59,016 nt of DNA, from assembly GCA_020849535.1 (NCBI GenBank), contig JADLGB010000011.1, positions 1-59,016 of the forward strand, given 5' to 3'. A program made the position numbers and the translations under genes. Shown one piece after another: positions 1 to 9,626 of the stretch. The notes beneath the pieces were generated by a model. The model did not search any database. It saw nothing but the letters and a program-made list of their open reading frames with translations, and was not told the DNA's origin. Origin of the DNA: Candidatus Hydrogenedentota bacterium (GTDB lineage: Bacteria; Hydrogenedentota; Hydrogenedentia; Hydrogenedentales; SLHB01). Each line of letters opens with the position of its first letter. The first letter of the stretch is position 1.

Positions 1-44
1 TTCCGCGCATTTGGCGCGGACATCCAAGAGGGGAGAACCTGCAT

Positions 45-1319
45 ATGGGTACGATTAACCGGCGGCAATTCATGGCGCGCACCGGCGCTGCCACCGCTGC
101 ATGCGTTTGGGGAGCGCGGGGCGCACACGCGACCGTGGGGCCGAACAACAAAGTCCGCCTCGGCGTTATCGGGTGCGGAGGCATGGGCAGCCGCCACATC
201 GCGGCCCTCGCCAAGAATCCCAACTGCACGCTCGTCGCGTTGTGCGATGTCTACCAGCCGCGCTATATGAATGCGTGCAAGGCGGTGGGGGAGACCACCG
301 GTGTCACGCCGGATGGCTATCAGGATTTCCGCCGTGTGCTCGACCGCGATGACGTCGATGCGATCTTCGCGCCCACGCCAGACCACTGGCACCCGCTGCT
401 GACCATCCTCGGATGCCAGGCGGGCAAGGATGTGTACGTCGAGAAGCCCGCGTGTCCCACCGTGGCCGAGGGCCGCGCGATGGTGAATGCGGCGCGCCGC
501 TACGGGCGCGTGGTTCAACTGGGCACGCAGCAGCGGTCCATGCCCATCTTTCAGGAAGCCATCGAGATCGTGAAGAGCGGCAAGCTCGGACAGATTACCT
601 CCGCGGGCGCCTGGATCGACGTGAATGGCTTTGGCGAAGGTGAAACGCCGCGTCCCGTTCCCCAGGGTCTCGACTGGGATCTGTGGCTCGGGCCCGCGCC
701 ATACGAACCGTTCAGCGCGGAACGATTCCAAGGGTTCATGGGGTGCCACGACTACGCGCGCGGCGGGCAGCTCACGAACTGGGGTGTGCACCTCATGGAC
801 ATCGTGCATTGGGGTATCGGCAAGGACAGGCCGCTCAGCATTCAGTCCATGGGCGGCAGTTACCGGCACGCGCCTGGCTGTGACAACTACGAGGTCATCG
901 AGACGCTCATCGAATTTGAGGGCTGCAACGTGACTTGGGAGCAACGCCCGCAAGAGCGCAAGGGCGGCAGCGGTTACGGTATCCGTTTCCAGGGCGACAA
1001 GGGCGTGCTCTATGTGGATCGCACCCGTTACCTCGTCGAGCCAGCGGACCTGGGCATCGCTAAGAAGGACGGCGCACCGGAACTGAGCTGGGCCAACGAC
1101 GACCACCACAACAACTTCTTCGATTGCGTCCGCACGCGCAAGCGTCCCGTGGCCGATATCGAACAAGGCGTCCGCTCGACCACGACGGTGCTGCTCGCGG
1201 GCATCGCGCTCAAGACCGGCCGCAAGATGCTCTGGGACGGCGAGGCCGAGCGATTCATCAACGACGAAGAAGCCAACCGCTACCTGACCCGCGCGTATCG
1301 CGCGCCGTGGCAGTTCTAA
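45..1319 (+). CDS. Tat-exported Gfo/Idh/MocA family oxidoreductase
   Basis: 424 aa. The N-terminus has a twin-arginine signal (NRRQFMARTG followed by an Ala-rich stretch ending in AHA), so the protein is probably exported folded to the periplasm. The mature protein begins with an NAD(P)-binding Rossmann motif (GVIGCGGMGSRH, about residues 40-51) and contains the EKP motif of the family near residue 133, followed by the C-terminal substrate-binding domain. The start is supported by a GGGGAGA Shine-Dalgarno about 9 nt upstream. Family knowledge: these enzymes oxidise or reduce sugars, inositols or aminosugars using NAD(P); the substrate cannot be read from the sequence. The stop codon overlaps a possible ATG of the next gene (TAATG at 1317-1321), so the pair is likely co-transcribed. 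Confidence 0.93.
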   Translation: MGTINRRQFMARTGAATAACVWGARGAHATVGPNNKVRLGVIGCGGMGSRHIAALAKNPNCTLVALCDVYQPRYMNACKAVGETTGVTPDGYQDFRRVLDRDDVDAIFAPTPDHWHPLLTILGCQAGKDVYVEKPACPTVAEGRAMVNAARRYGRVVQLGTQQRSMPIFQEAIEIVKSGKLGQITSAGAWIDVNGFGEGETPRPVPQGLDWDLWLGPAPYEPFSAERFQGFMGCHDYARGGQLTNWGVHLMDIVHWGIGKDRPLSIQSMGGSYRHAPGCDNYEVIETLIEFEGCNVTWEQRPQERKGGSGYGIRFQGDKGVLYVDRTRYLVEPADLGIAKKDGAPELSWANDDHHNNFFDCVRTRKRPVADIEQGVRSTTTVLLAGIALKTGRKMLWDGEAERFINDEEANRYLTRAYRAPWQF

Positions 1320-1333
1320 TGGGAGACGCGATC

Positions 1334-3412
1334 ATGTTTACGAAATCCATTCGCCGTTGGCCCGTGGTGGCCTTGGCGCTGTTTGCATCCGTCGCGGCAT
1401 CCGCCGATTGGCGGCAGCTCGCCGCGGATGTTTCCAGTCCCGACGAGGCTGCCCGCATCCGCGCGCGCCAGTTGCTCCCGCGCGAGGGCGTTGCTCCGCT
1501 TCCTTCTCTTATCCCGCTGCTCGCGCAGGAGAATCAACCGATTCGCCTCGCCGCGCGCAACGTCATCGCGGACATCCTGAACGGCGCCGCCGCGCCCGGC
1601 CATGAGGCCGATCAGCTTTTCGCGGCAAACCAGATGATGACCTGCCTGGCGCCGGATAAGCCCCGCGTCCAGGTGGAACTCGGCCTGCGCCTGTTGCCGA
1701 TCATCGTACCGGAAGGCTTTGATGTAGGGCCCATCGCGGCGTTGCTTACCAATGCCGAGTTGCGCGAGAAGGCCCGCGCTTGTCTCGAAGAGATCGGCAC
1801 GGACAACGCCTGCACCGCGCTGCTGAATGCGGTTTCCGTCGCGGACCCCGCATTCGCGGCGGCATTGATCGACGCCGCGGGCAAGCTGCAGTCGGAACGG
1901 AGTATTGATCCGCTCATGGCGCTCTTGAGTCACGCCAATGCGGGGGTCCGCGCGGCCGCGGCTACGGCGCTGAGCTGGACCGGCGACCCCGGCCTTGTGC
2001 CTGCATTTAAGACTATCGCGGCGGAGTCCACGCCTGAGACCCAGTTCAAATCCTACGACGCCCTTCTGCGTTTGACCGACGCCATCGTGCTCAAAGGTGG
2101 CAACTGGAACCTCGCCATGGATCTCTATCGCGACGTTCTTGCCACGGGTCCCACCTACATTATCCGCGCCACCGCCATGATGGGGCTTGGGCGTTACGGC
2201 GATGCCTCCGTTGTCGACTCCATCGTTGCCGGCATTCCCGCGGACGATCCGGCAATGGCCGACACCGCTGTGCAGGCATTAAGCAGCCTTCAAGGACGCG
2301 AAGCGATCAAGGCGGTGATGGAGGTTTATCCGGGTCTCGGCCAGCCGATTCGCGTGGGGCTCCTCAACGGCTGGGGACAGCGACGCGAACTGGCCACGCT
2401 CGATCTCGTCAAGGAAGAGTTAAACAGTGCCACGCCCGAGATTCGCGCCGCCGCGCTCCATGCCCTCGCCGCCATGCAATCCATGCAGGCCTTCGCAGCG
2501 CTCGTCGATGTCGCGCGCAACGGCAACGACGAAGAGAAAGCCTTCGCCCTCGCGTCCGTGCGCGGCATGGCCGGTTCGCTCGGCAGCGCGGGCAACGCGC
2601 AGGCTGCGGGCCTCGCCTATATGCAACTCTACGATCTCGCGACCGACGACGACCTGCGCCGCATCTGCGTGCAGGGTCTCGAACGCTATCCCGTTCCGCA
2701 GGCTTATGACTTGGTGAAGGGCCTGCTCGAAAACGCCGCCCTCAAGGATGCGGCCGTCCCCGCCTACGTTGCCGTCGCGGGCGCTGTCGCCGCGGAAGAC
2801 AAAGAGAAGGCTAAAGAGGCCTTTGACCTTGTGCGCAGCATGGACATCTCGCCGGAGTTGCTCGTGCAGCTCGCGCAACGCCTGCAAGGCGCGGGCGTTC
2901 CCGCCGACCTTGCGAATCTCCTCGGCGTCGTGAAGCGCTGGCATCTCATCGGCCCCTTTGATTGGAAGACCGATGCGGACTGGGATACCGCCTTCGTGGG
3001 CGAACCCAACGTGGACCTCGCCGCCACCTTCAAGGCCGGCGACGCCACCCTCGCGTGGAAACCCACCGTCACCGAAGACGCGCTCGGCCTCGTGAATCTC
3101 GCGGGCCTCATCGCGCAACGCGACCGCTGCTTCGGCTACGCCTACGCCGAAATCGACGTGCCCGAAGACACCGCCGCGCAAGTCCGCATCGGCTCCGACG
3201 ACGGCAACAAGGTGTGGGTGAACGGCGAAAAGGTGTGGGAGAACCGCGTCGATCGCGGCGCCGCCCTCGACCAGGACAAGGCCGACATCCGCCTCGTCAA
3301 AGGGCGCAACCGCATCCTCGTGAAGATCAGCCAAGGCGCGGGCGGCTGGAACTTCATGCTCCGCCTCGCCCTGCCCACCGGCGCCGGCGTCACCTTCACC
3401 CAACCCGAATAG
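1334..3412 (+). CDS. Secreted HEAT-repeat protein with C-terminal PA14/CBM-like domain
   Basis: 692 aa from ATG 1334, chosen because GGGAGA lies 7 nt upstream and it gives a clean Sec signal peptide (MFTKSIRRWPVVALALFASVAASA). An in-frame ATG at 1319 overlaps the preceding stop and is an alternative. Residues about 30-530 are a chain of alpha-helical repeats of HEAT type (alternating VRAAAATAL, EIRAAALHAL and similar). The last about 150 residues form a predicted beta domain with GPFDWKTDADWD, RIGSDDGNKVWVNGEKVW and a final ILVKISQG strand, resembling PA14-like or carbohydrate-binding modules fused to HEAT arrays. It is probably an extracytoplasmic binding protein co-expressed with the oxidoreductase. 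No catalytic residues are evident. Confidence 0.88.
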   Translation: MFTKSIRRWPVVALALFASVAASADWRQLAADVSSPDEAARIRARQLLPREGVAPLPSLIPLLAQENQPIRLAARNVIADILNGAAAPGHEADQLFAANQMMTCLAPDKPRVQVELGLRLLPIIVPEGFDVGPIAALLTNAELREKARACLEEIGTDNACTALLNAVSVADPAFAAALIDAAGKLQSERSIDPLMALLSHANAGVRAAAATALSWTGDPGLVPAFKTIAAESTPETQFKSYDALLRLTDAIVLKGGNWNLAMDLYRDVLATGPTYIIRATAMMGLGRYGDASVVDSIVAGIPADDPAMADTAVQALSSLQGREAIKAVMEVYPGLGQPIRVGLLNGWGQRRELATLDLVKEELNSATPEIRAAALHALAAMQSMQAFAALVDVARNGNDEEKAFALASVRGMAGSLGSAGNAQAAGLAYMQLYDLATDDDLRRICVQGLERYPVPQAYDLVKGLLENAALKDAAVPAYVAVAGAVAAEDKEKAKEAFDLVRSMDISPELLVQLAQRLQGAGVPADLANLLGVVKRWHLIGPFDWKTDADWDTAFVGEPNVDLAATFKAGDATLAWKPTVTEDALGLVNLAGLIAQRDRCFGYAYAEIDVPEDTAAQVRIGSDDGNKVWVNGEKVWENRVDRGAALDQDKADIRLVKGRNRILVKISQGAGGWNFMLRLALPTGAGVTFTQPE

Positions 3413-3434
3413 ACGCCCCCCATCGCACCCCCAA

Positions 3435-3463
3435 CGGGGCCCGGCCCACACGGCCGGGCCCCG
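3435..3463 (+). terminator. Strong GC hairpin after HEAT-repeat gene
   Basis: A perfect 12-bp stem (3435-3446 with 3452-3463) with a CACAC loop, starting 22 nt after the stop codon. It lacks a clear U-tract, so it may be a Rho-assisted terminator or an mRNA 3'-end stabiliser. Confidence 0.6.
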
Positions 3464-3479
3464 CTATCCGTTCTCCCAC

Positions 3480-3660
3480 AAAGCGCCCCCGGTTTCCCAC
3501 CGGAAGCGCCCAACTCGAAACGCCAACCAGAAGCGCCCAAGCAGGGGACGCCCAATCCGAGACGCCCGACCAGGAGCGCCAGCATCCTTGCTGGCTCTTC
3601 GTTGCGTTCTACCAAGAGCCATGGGAGTGATGGGGAGTATGGGAAGTTCGGGACCTATGG
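3480..3660. repeat. Degenerate 13-15-bp tandem repeats, hairpin module and 9-10-bp tandem repeats
   Basis: Three structures lie side by side. (a) 3485-3580: about seven degenerate units of GAAGCGCCCAAC type (aagcgccc, aaacgcc, ggacgccc, agacgccc, agcgcc). (b) 3574-3599: a hairpin whose stem is GCCAGCA/TGCTGGC. The same module is at 49698-49727 with stem GCCGGCA/TGCCGGC, a compensatory A-T to G-C change. (c) 3619-3660: 9-10-bp periodic units of ATGGGGAGT type. The remaining 3661-4173 holds no convincing gene. An open frame at 3588-3896 has no family resemblance and begins inside the repeats. Confidence 0.65.
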
Positions 3661-3948
3661 CGGTGCAGGCTGACGATCATGGAACACCAGGCAAAGTCGG
3701 CGGCCATTTGCGCCTCCCAGTGGGGCGCTTCTCTTTTGTCTGGGGTGCGGGATCAGCGGTTTCGACTGTTTTCGCAGTTGTAGTTGTAGGGGCCGGTGCG
3801 GCGGTGCAGGTCCCGGTTCGAGCCCGTAACCATATCCTCTTTCGCAGTTACTCTATTCTGGGAGTGGTCCGTGGGCGCACTCGTTGTTTGACTTGATTGG
3901 GCAGGCGTCGTGAATTGTTGAGATGTGATCTCTTCTGAACAAAGCTTG

Positions 3949-3957
3949 TGCTAGACT
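3949..3957 (+). promoter_or_regulatory. Possible extended -10 promoter for the subtilase gene
   Basis: TGC followed by TAGACT, with no good -35. The same TGC-TATAxT arrangement precedes leuS, the glycosyltransferase and the DUF4091 gene. It would give a leader of about 200 nt. Confidence 0.25.
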
Positions 3958-4173
3958 GTGTGCGTGGCCTGGGGTGTGCGGGTCTCGGCCGTCATCTCGC
4001 CGTCCTGGGTGCTTGTTTGTATACTGCCGGTTTTGTGAGTTCTTGTTGCGCTCGGGGCTTGGAATGTATCTGGCGAAGGCCAGTCCGTGAGGTATATGGT
4101 TAGCCTATCAACGGTGAGCGTGGGGCGAGTTGTGTTCCGCGGGCATGACGTGACCGATACCGATTCGCTCGGC

Positions 4174-7100
4174 ATGCGGCGAAGCGCGCGGCGCAGACTC
4201 ACGATGCGTGCCTTGTTGCCTGTTTTCTTCTTCGCGTACACCCTGTTGAGCGGCACGGCCTACGGCCAGGCCGCTATCCTCTCTCCGGCGCCGCCGCCTG
4301 AGCCCGCGGTGCGCCCGCTCATCGGCGAGACCTACAGAAACGATGCTGACCGCGACCGTGTGGATGACGCGTTGTTGAGCCGTCAGCGGGCGGCGGAAGC
4401 GTCCGTGCGGGCGCCCGCGTCGGAAGCGGAGCGCAGCTTGGCGGCGAAGACGCTGGACGCGCTGGTGGATGTGGAACTCATCTTCGATCAACCCATCACG
4501 CAGAGCCAGATCGATGCTTTCCTCAGCCTGGGTGGTGAGATCACCTACATCTACCGGGCCGTTTCTTATGGGTGGAACGGCCGCCTGCCGTTGAGCAAGG
4601 TCGGCGAAGTGCCTAAGAGCGTGGGGGCAGCCCTGCGCCTGGTCCATCAGCCTACGGTGGCCAAGCTGCACATGGATATCGCGACGCAGACCGGGCGCGT
4701 GCGCCCTGTGTGGGTGGATGGGTTCGCGGGGAGCACGGGCGGTTTCCGCGGCAACAACACAATCACGATAGGCGTCATCGACAGCGGCCTCGACGAGTCA
4801 CACCCCGATCTCGACGGGCGCAAGGTGTATTGGCACGACTTCACGCCGGATGGTTCTACGACTCCGGAAGATGTCGGTCAACATGGGACCCATGTGGCGG
4901 GAATCGCCCTGGGTACCGGCGCCGAAAGCGGCACCGCGACGGGCACGCTGAAGTACACCGACAGCGGCACGATGAGCGGGCTTTCCAGCGGCATGTTCTA
5001 CCCGAGCCCGTTCTGGCTTCCCTCAGGTTCGGTCACGCTGTCGTCGACGGCGCGTTGGCTGGGCGGAGGCTCGGCGGAATTGGCGGGTTTGTCGCACGCG
5101 ATCGGTACGGGCGCCGGAGATTTCGACGAACTCTCGAATCCAACTAGCGGCGTTTCGGGGGTTACGGAGAGCAACCCCTTCACGGTGAACGCGAATCTCC
5201 AGTACACGGCCGGTCTGTACTCGAACGGATCCATCACCACGTATGCGGTCGCCAACACGATCACGAACTACCCCGGCGTGGGCGATGGATTCAACCGGCT
5301 GAGCGGTGTGGCGCCTGGCTGTTCCTGGGCCGCGGGCAAAGTTTTCACCGACGACGGCGATAGCCTCAGCACGTATATCGGCGCGGCGGTGGACACCATG
5401 GTCGCCAACCGCGTGTCGCAGAACATCAAAGTCATCAACATGAGTTTGGGAATGGTTGGCGATCCCGGCATCGACGCTTCCATCCGGCAGAAGGTGAACA
5501 GCGCCGTGAACTCCGGGGTTGTCATGTGCGTGTCCGCAGGCAACGATGGCACGGAGTCCGGCGGGGCGGCGATCGTTGACGACCCGGGCCGCGCCGCCAT
5601 GGCATTGACCGTGGGTGCGACGAACGATGTCAACACATTGACGGACTTCACGAGCTGGGGCTTCACGAGTCCGGGGGCCACCTCGGGGCAAGAGGAAGAC
5701 TACAAGCCCGATGTGCTGGGGCCGGGCGGTTCCTACTACTACTCGCTCCTGTTCGCGCCCGACAGCAACACCGCCGATGGCGAGAGGTCATCCTTCGCGG
5801 ATATCCAGGCCGATGATTACTACAGCCTCACGGGTACGTCGATGTCGAGCCCATTCGTGGCGGGGTGCGCCGCGCTCGTGATCGAAGCGCTCCAGGATTC
5901 CGGCACCACGTGGGATTTCACTTCCAGCCAGCACGCGCGGCTGGTCAAGATGCTCCTGAGCGCCACGGCGACGGAGACCAACGCGAATCGCGAAGCAAGT
6001 TCGGGGTCCAATCCCACTCTGCAGCGTGCCGCGGCCGGACCGAGCGGCTTTCCCATTGGCAAAGACATCTACGAAGGGTTCGGCCTCATCAATCCCGATG
6101 CGGCAATCGAGGCCGCGTCGCTTGCGCTATCCATCGGCGCGGTTTCCACGGACACGCTCGGCGGCACCAATTACAGCCGCCGTGCTTGGGCAAGATACGC
6201 GGACCTGACGACGGGGACCGTCCTGAATCCCACGCTGACGAACCCCGCCGGCGGCGACTTCGACCTCTACCTGTACAGCGGGAGTCCATCCGCCTACGGT
6301 ACGCCCGTTCTTTTGATGTCGAGCACCACGGCAGGCAACGGCGGCGCGGAGACCTTTTCCTTCACCGCCACCAGCGACACGCGCGTCTACCTGGTCGTCA
6401 AGCGCGTATCGGGCAGCGGAACTTTCAATCTGACGACAGGCCCGGACGAAACGCCTCCAAACTTCACGAACATCGTGGCGACGCCGAGCTTCGGCAAGTT
6501 GTCCGCGCTGATCGCGATCACGTTCACCACCAGCGAACCCCTCTCCGCGAACCCGGTGGTTACCGTGAATGGCCGCAGCGCGACCTTCCAGAGCCTGTCC
6601 GGTGACGTGTACACGTACCACTACACGATTCAGACCGTAGACGGCAACGGTGACGCGGCCATTCAGATCTCCGGCACGGACCTGGCCGACAATGCGAACT
6701 CCGTGACCGCGCCGAGCGGCACGCTGACGGTCGATAAGATTTCGCCGGTCAACACGCTATCTGGTCCATCCGCAACATCGACTGGGACGACGCCGGTAAC
6801 CTATACGGTGACGTACATCGGCGCCGACGTCATCACGCTCGCCCCGGCCAACGTCACCTTGAACACAACGGGTACCGCATCGGGCGTTGTGACAATCAGC
6901 GGCACGGGTACCGCGTCGCGTACCGTCACGATCGGTTCGCTGACCGGTCAGGGCACAATAGGCATCAGTATCGCTGCGGGCACCGGGAGTGACTTTGCGG
7001 GCAATTTGACAGGCGCCCTCGGGCCGAGCACTACCTTCAGCGTGGATGCCATACCGCCCACGATCGGCATCGATCCGCCGTCTGAGAGCTTGACCAATTC

Positions 7101-8406
7101 CGGCCCGGTCACCTACAAGGTGAACTACTCGGGCGCGAGAGCCGTGACTTTGGCGGCGGGCCACATCACGCTCAACAAGACCGGCAGTGCGAACGCCAGC
7201 GTGGCTGTCACCGGGTCCGGCACCACTACGCGCACCGTAACCCTCTCATCCATCACCGGCGATGGAACGCTCGGGATCTCCATCGCGTCGGGCACGGCGC
7301 AGGACACGATTGGCAACCTGGCGCCGGCCGCGGGACCCAGCGCAACCTTCCAGGTGGACAACACGGCGCCTACGATCGCGATCGGGGCGCCATCCACCAC
7401 GTACACATCCACGGGACCCGTAACCTACGCGATCACATACGGCGGCGCCACCGGCGTGTCGCTCACAAGCTCCAAGGTCGTGCTCAACAAGACCGGCACC
7501 GCGAACGGTTCGATTTCGGTTAGCGGTAGCGGCACCACCACGCGCACCGTTACCATCAACGGCATCACCGGTGATGGCACGCTCGGAATCTCGATCCTGT
7601 CAGGCACCGCCGACGACGACGCGGGCAACTTGGCGTCCGCGGCGGGACCGAGCACTACGTTTATCGTGGACAGCACACCCATCACGGTTGGCATCAGCGC
7701 GCCCACGGCGGCCATTACGCAGAATGGACCCGTATCGTACACGGTCACATACCAGAATGTGTCCAACGTCACGCTGGGCGTTCCCGATATCACCTTGAAC
7801 AAGACAGGGACGGCCAACGGCACGCTGTCCGTCACAGGCGCCAAGGCCGACGGGACATTCGTACGCACGGTTACCATCAGCAGCATTAACGGAAACGGAT
7901 CGCTGGGGATCACCATCGCCGCGGGCACGGCCACGGATACGGTTGGCCAGAGCGCGGCCGCCGCCGGACCCAGCACTACGTTCACAGTGGACAATACTCC
8001 GCCATCGATTGCGGTGGGGCCGCCATCGACTTCAATCACTGGATCCGGTCCCGTGACCTACACGGTCACCTATATAGGGGCGTCGTCGGTGACGTTGGTG
8101 CCTGCCGACATAACCATCATCCCCACAGGCACCGCGGTGGGCATGGTTACAGTCACTGGCACTGGTACCTCCACGCGTACGATCAATGTCATTGGTATCA
8201 GCGGGAACGGCACGCTCACGTTCACGATCGCGGCGAACACGGCGGTGGATGCCGCAGGGAACCTCGCACCTGCGGTGAATTCCATTCAAGGATTCGAGGT
8301 CAATTCCTCACTCGCAACGCTTCCGCTGGGCTGGTGGCCTTTGACCCTCATCCTTGGTACCATTGCCGCCGCTATGCTTTGGCGCGGGCGCTGCAGTCGC
8401 GCCTGA
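4174..8406 (+). CDS. S8 family subtilisin-like serine protease with Ig-like repeats and C-terminal membrane anchor
   Basis: 1410 aa from ATG 4174; GTG 4087, ATG 4096 and ATG 4204 are in-frame alternatives. The signal peptide ends near GTAYGQA. The catalytic triad is visible: Asp203 (VIDSGLDESHPDL), His237 (GQHGTHVAGI) and Ser556 (GTSMSSPF), with the oxyanion Asn in SAGNDG. An insertion of about 130 aa lies between the His region and the conserved GVAPG motif. After the protease come a PPC-like beta domain (about 660-755), one Ig-like domain, then five roughly 103-aa repeats (start near nt 6751, 7060, 7372, 7681, 8002) with the core GPVTYTVTY...LNKTGTAN...DGTLGISIASGTA. The C-terminus is LPLGWWP, a hydrophobic helix and a basic tail, like a sorting or anchoring signal. 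It is likely a cell-surface protease. Confidence 0.93.
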   Translation: MRRSARRRLTMRALLPVFFFAYTLLSGTAYGQAAILSPAPPPEPAVRPLIGETYRNDADRDRVDDALLSRQRAAEASVRAPASEAERSLAAKTLDALVDVELIFDQPITQSQIDAFLSLGGEITYIYRAVSYGWNGRLPLSKVGEVPKSVGAALRLVHQPTVAKLHMDIATQTGRVRPVWVDGFAGSTGGFRGNNTITIGVIDSGLDESHPDLDGRKVYWHDFTPDGSTTPEDVGQHGTHVAGIALGTGAESGTATGTLKYTDSGTMSGLSSGMFYPSPFWLPSGSVTLSSTARWLGGGSAELAGLSHAIGTGAGDFDELSNPTSGVSGVTESNPFTVNANLQYTAGLYSNGSITTYAVANTITNYPGVGDGFNRLSGVAPGCSWAAGKVFTDDGDSLSTYIGAAVDTMVANRVSQNIKVINMSLGMVGDPGIDASIRQKVNSAVNSGVVMCVSAGNDGTESGGAAIVDDPGRAAMALTVGATNDVNTLTDFTSWGFTSPGATSGQEEDYKPDVLGPGGSYYYSLLFAPDSNTADGERSSFADIQADDYYSLTGTSMSSPFVAGCAALVIEALQDSGTTWDFTSSQHARLVKMLLSATATETNANREASSGSNPTLQRAAAGPSGFPIGKDIYEGFGLINPDAAIEAASLALSIGAVSTDTLGGTNYSRRAWARYADLTTGTVLNPTLTNPAGGDFDLYLYSGSPSAYGTPVLLMSSTTAGNGGAETFSFTATSDTRVYLVVKRVSGSGTFNLTTGPDETPPNFTNIVATPSFGKLSALIAITFTTSEPLSANPVVTVNGRSATFQSLSGDVYTYHYTIQTVDGNGDAAIQISGTDLADNANSVTAPSGTLTVDKISPVNTLSGPSATSTGTTPVTYTVTYIGADVITLAPANVTLNTTGTASGVVTISGTGTASRTVTIGSLTGQGTIGISIAAGTGSDFAGNLTGALGPSTTFSVDAIPPTIGIDPPSESLTNSGPVTYKVNYSGARAVTLAAGHITLNKTGSANASVAVTGSGTTTRTVTLSSITGDGTLGISIASGTAQDTIGNLAPAAGPSATFQVDNTAPTIAIGAPSTTYTSTGPVTYAITYGGATGVSLTSSKVVLNKTGTANGSISVSGSGTTTRTVTINGITGDGTLGISILSGTADDDAGNLASAAGPSTTFIVDSTPITVGISAPTAAITQNGPVSYTVTYQNVSNVTLGVPDITLNKTGTANGTLSVTGAKADGTFVRTVTISSINGNGSLGITIAAGTATDTVGQSAAAAGPSTTFTVDNTPPSIAVGPPSTSITGSGPVTYTVTYIGASSVTLVPADITIIPTGTAVGMVTVTGTGTSTRTINVIGISGNGTLTFTIAANTAVDAAGNLAPAVNSIQGFEVNSSLATLPLGWWPLTLILGTIAAAMLWRGRCSRA

Positions 8407-8432
8407 CGGAACGTGCAAGGGAGGGGGGACCG

Positions 8433-9494
8433 ATGACACGTACGTGCTCACGTCTGTTCTTGATTGCCGTGATGGGTGTCATGCTGGCGGCGGGCCAGGA
8501 AACCGCGCAGACACCTGAGAACAATCGCGCCGAGTGGCTGTACCAGGCGCAGTTTGGCGTCTTCTGCCATTACCTCTCCGACATCGCGCTCAAGGGCCGC
8601 GAACATACTCCCGAGAATTGGAACGAGGTGGTGAATGCGTTTGACGTGGAAGGCCTCGCCGCACAGTTGACCTCGGTCAAAGCCCGTTACTTCGTGATCA
8701 CGCTCGGCCAGAATTCCGGCTACTACTGTTCCCCCAACGCCGCCTACGATCGCATCCTCGGGCGTTCGCCCAGCACATGTTCAACACGCGACATTGTCGC
8801 CGACATTGCCAAGGCGCTGGCTCCACGCAACATCCGCCTCATGGTGTATTTGCCGGGCGGCGCGCCCGACCGTGACGCCCAGGCCATGCAAGCCTTGGGC
8901 TGGGCGCCCGGCAAGTATCCGATTTGGAGTCACCCCGAAGGCGGCCCAGATGGCGGCGATCCGCGCCTCGAAGACTTCCAGCGGAAGTGGGAGGAGATCA
9001 TCCGCGAATGGTCCACCCGCTGGGGCACCACGGTTGCCGGCTGGTGGTTTGATGGCTGCTACTATCCCATCGCCATGTACACGCATCCCGACGCCCCGAA
9101 CTTCGCCAGCTTCGCCGGAGCGGCCCGCGCCGGCAATCCGGACAGCATCGTGGCGTTCAACCCCGGCGTGTTCAATCCGGTGCGCACAGAATCTCCGGAA
9201 GAGGACTACACGGCAGGCGAGATCAACGAGCCGCAGACGGTCGAGCTTCCCGGCCGCTTTCTCGACGGCAACCAGTTCCACGTGCTCACGTATCTGGGTC
9301 CCACCTGGGCGGGAAGCCCGCCGCGTTTCACCAACGAGGAGGCCATTCAGATCACCCGCCGCATCATCGCCTCGGGAGGAGCCGTCACCTGGGACGTGCC
9401 CATCACCCCGGGTGGACTGATCCCGGAGGAGTTTGTGGCGCAACTGCAGGCTATCGGCAACAACCTGGAGGCGGACCCAATCCCGCGGCCCTGA
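8433..9494 (+). CDS. Secreted alpha-L-fucosidase-like (GH29-like) glycoside hydrolase
   Basis: 353 aa from ATG 8433, preceded by a purine-rich GGGAGGGGGG; the Sec signal peptide is MTRTCSRLFLIAVMGVMLAAG. The N-terminal segment (WLYQAQFGVFCHYL, then NAFDVEGLAAQLTSVKARYFVITLGQNSGYY) matches the start of the GH29 barrel. WWFDGCYY contains the likely nucleophile Asp207, in the position where GH29 enzymes have W-[FL]-D-G. It is shorter than classical fucosidases (about 450 aa) and lacks the C-terminal beta domain. The true substrate could differ from fucose. It starts 26 nt after the protease stop, possibly in the same transcript. Confidence 0.75.
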   Translation: MTRTCSRLFLIAVMGVMLAAGQETAQTPENNRAEWLYQAQFGVFCHYLSDIALKGREHTPENWNEVVNAFDVEGLAAQLTSVKARYFVITLGQNSGYYCSPNAAYDRILGRSPSTCSTRDIVADIAKALAPRNIRLMVYLPGGAPDRDAQAMQALGWAPGKYPIWSHPEGGPDGGDPRLEDFQRKWEEIIREWSTRWGTTVAGWWFDGCYYPIAMYTHPDAPNFASFAGAARAGNPDSIVAFNPGVFNPVRTESPEEDYTAGEINEPQTVELPGRFLDGNQFHVLTYLGPTWAGSPPRFTNEEAIQITRRIIASGGAVTWDVPITPGGLIPEEFVAQLQAIGNNLEADPIPRP

Positions 9495-9496
9495 CG

Positions 9497-9603
9497 CGAG
9501 CACGGACAAACACGGACGAGCACGGACGAGCACGGACGAGCACGGGCCACTCGCTCCACTCGGTCCACAAAGTCCACAGAATTCGCTCGGTCCACAAGGT
9601 CCG
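9497..9603. repeat. 10-bp tandem repeats between GH29-like gene and leuS
   Basis: Five 10-bp units of the form CGAGCACGGA (9497-9546) are followed by looser 9-10-bp units of CGGTCCACAA type (9554-9603). Short tandem arrays of this period recur at several other intergenic sites in the window. Confidence 0.75.
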
Positions 9604-9626
9604 ATCTGAACCTCCCCCTTCTCTTG

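Noticed and set aside
2420..3451. 343-aa open frame on the minus strand opposite the HEAT-repeat gene
   Set aside because: It is antisense to a well-supported gene, with composition typical of the complement of GC-rich coding DNA and no domain or ribosome-binding site.
3588..3896. 102-aa open frame after the HEAT-repeat gene
   Set aside because: Begins in a repeat array; no ribosome-binding site or similarity; low confidence as a gene.
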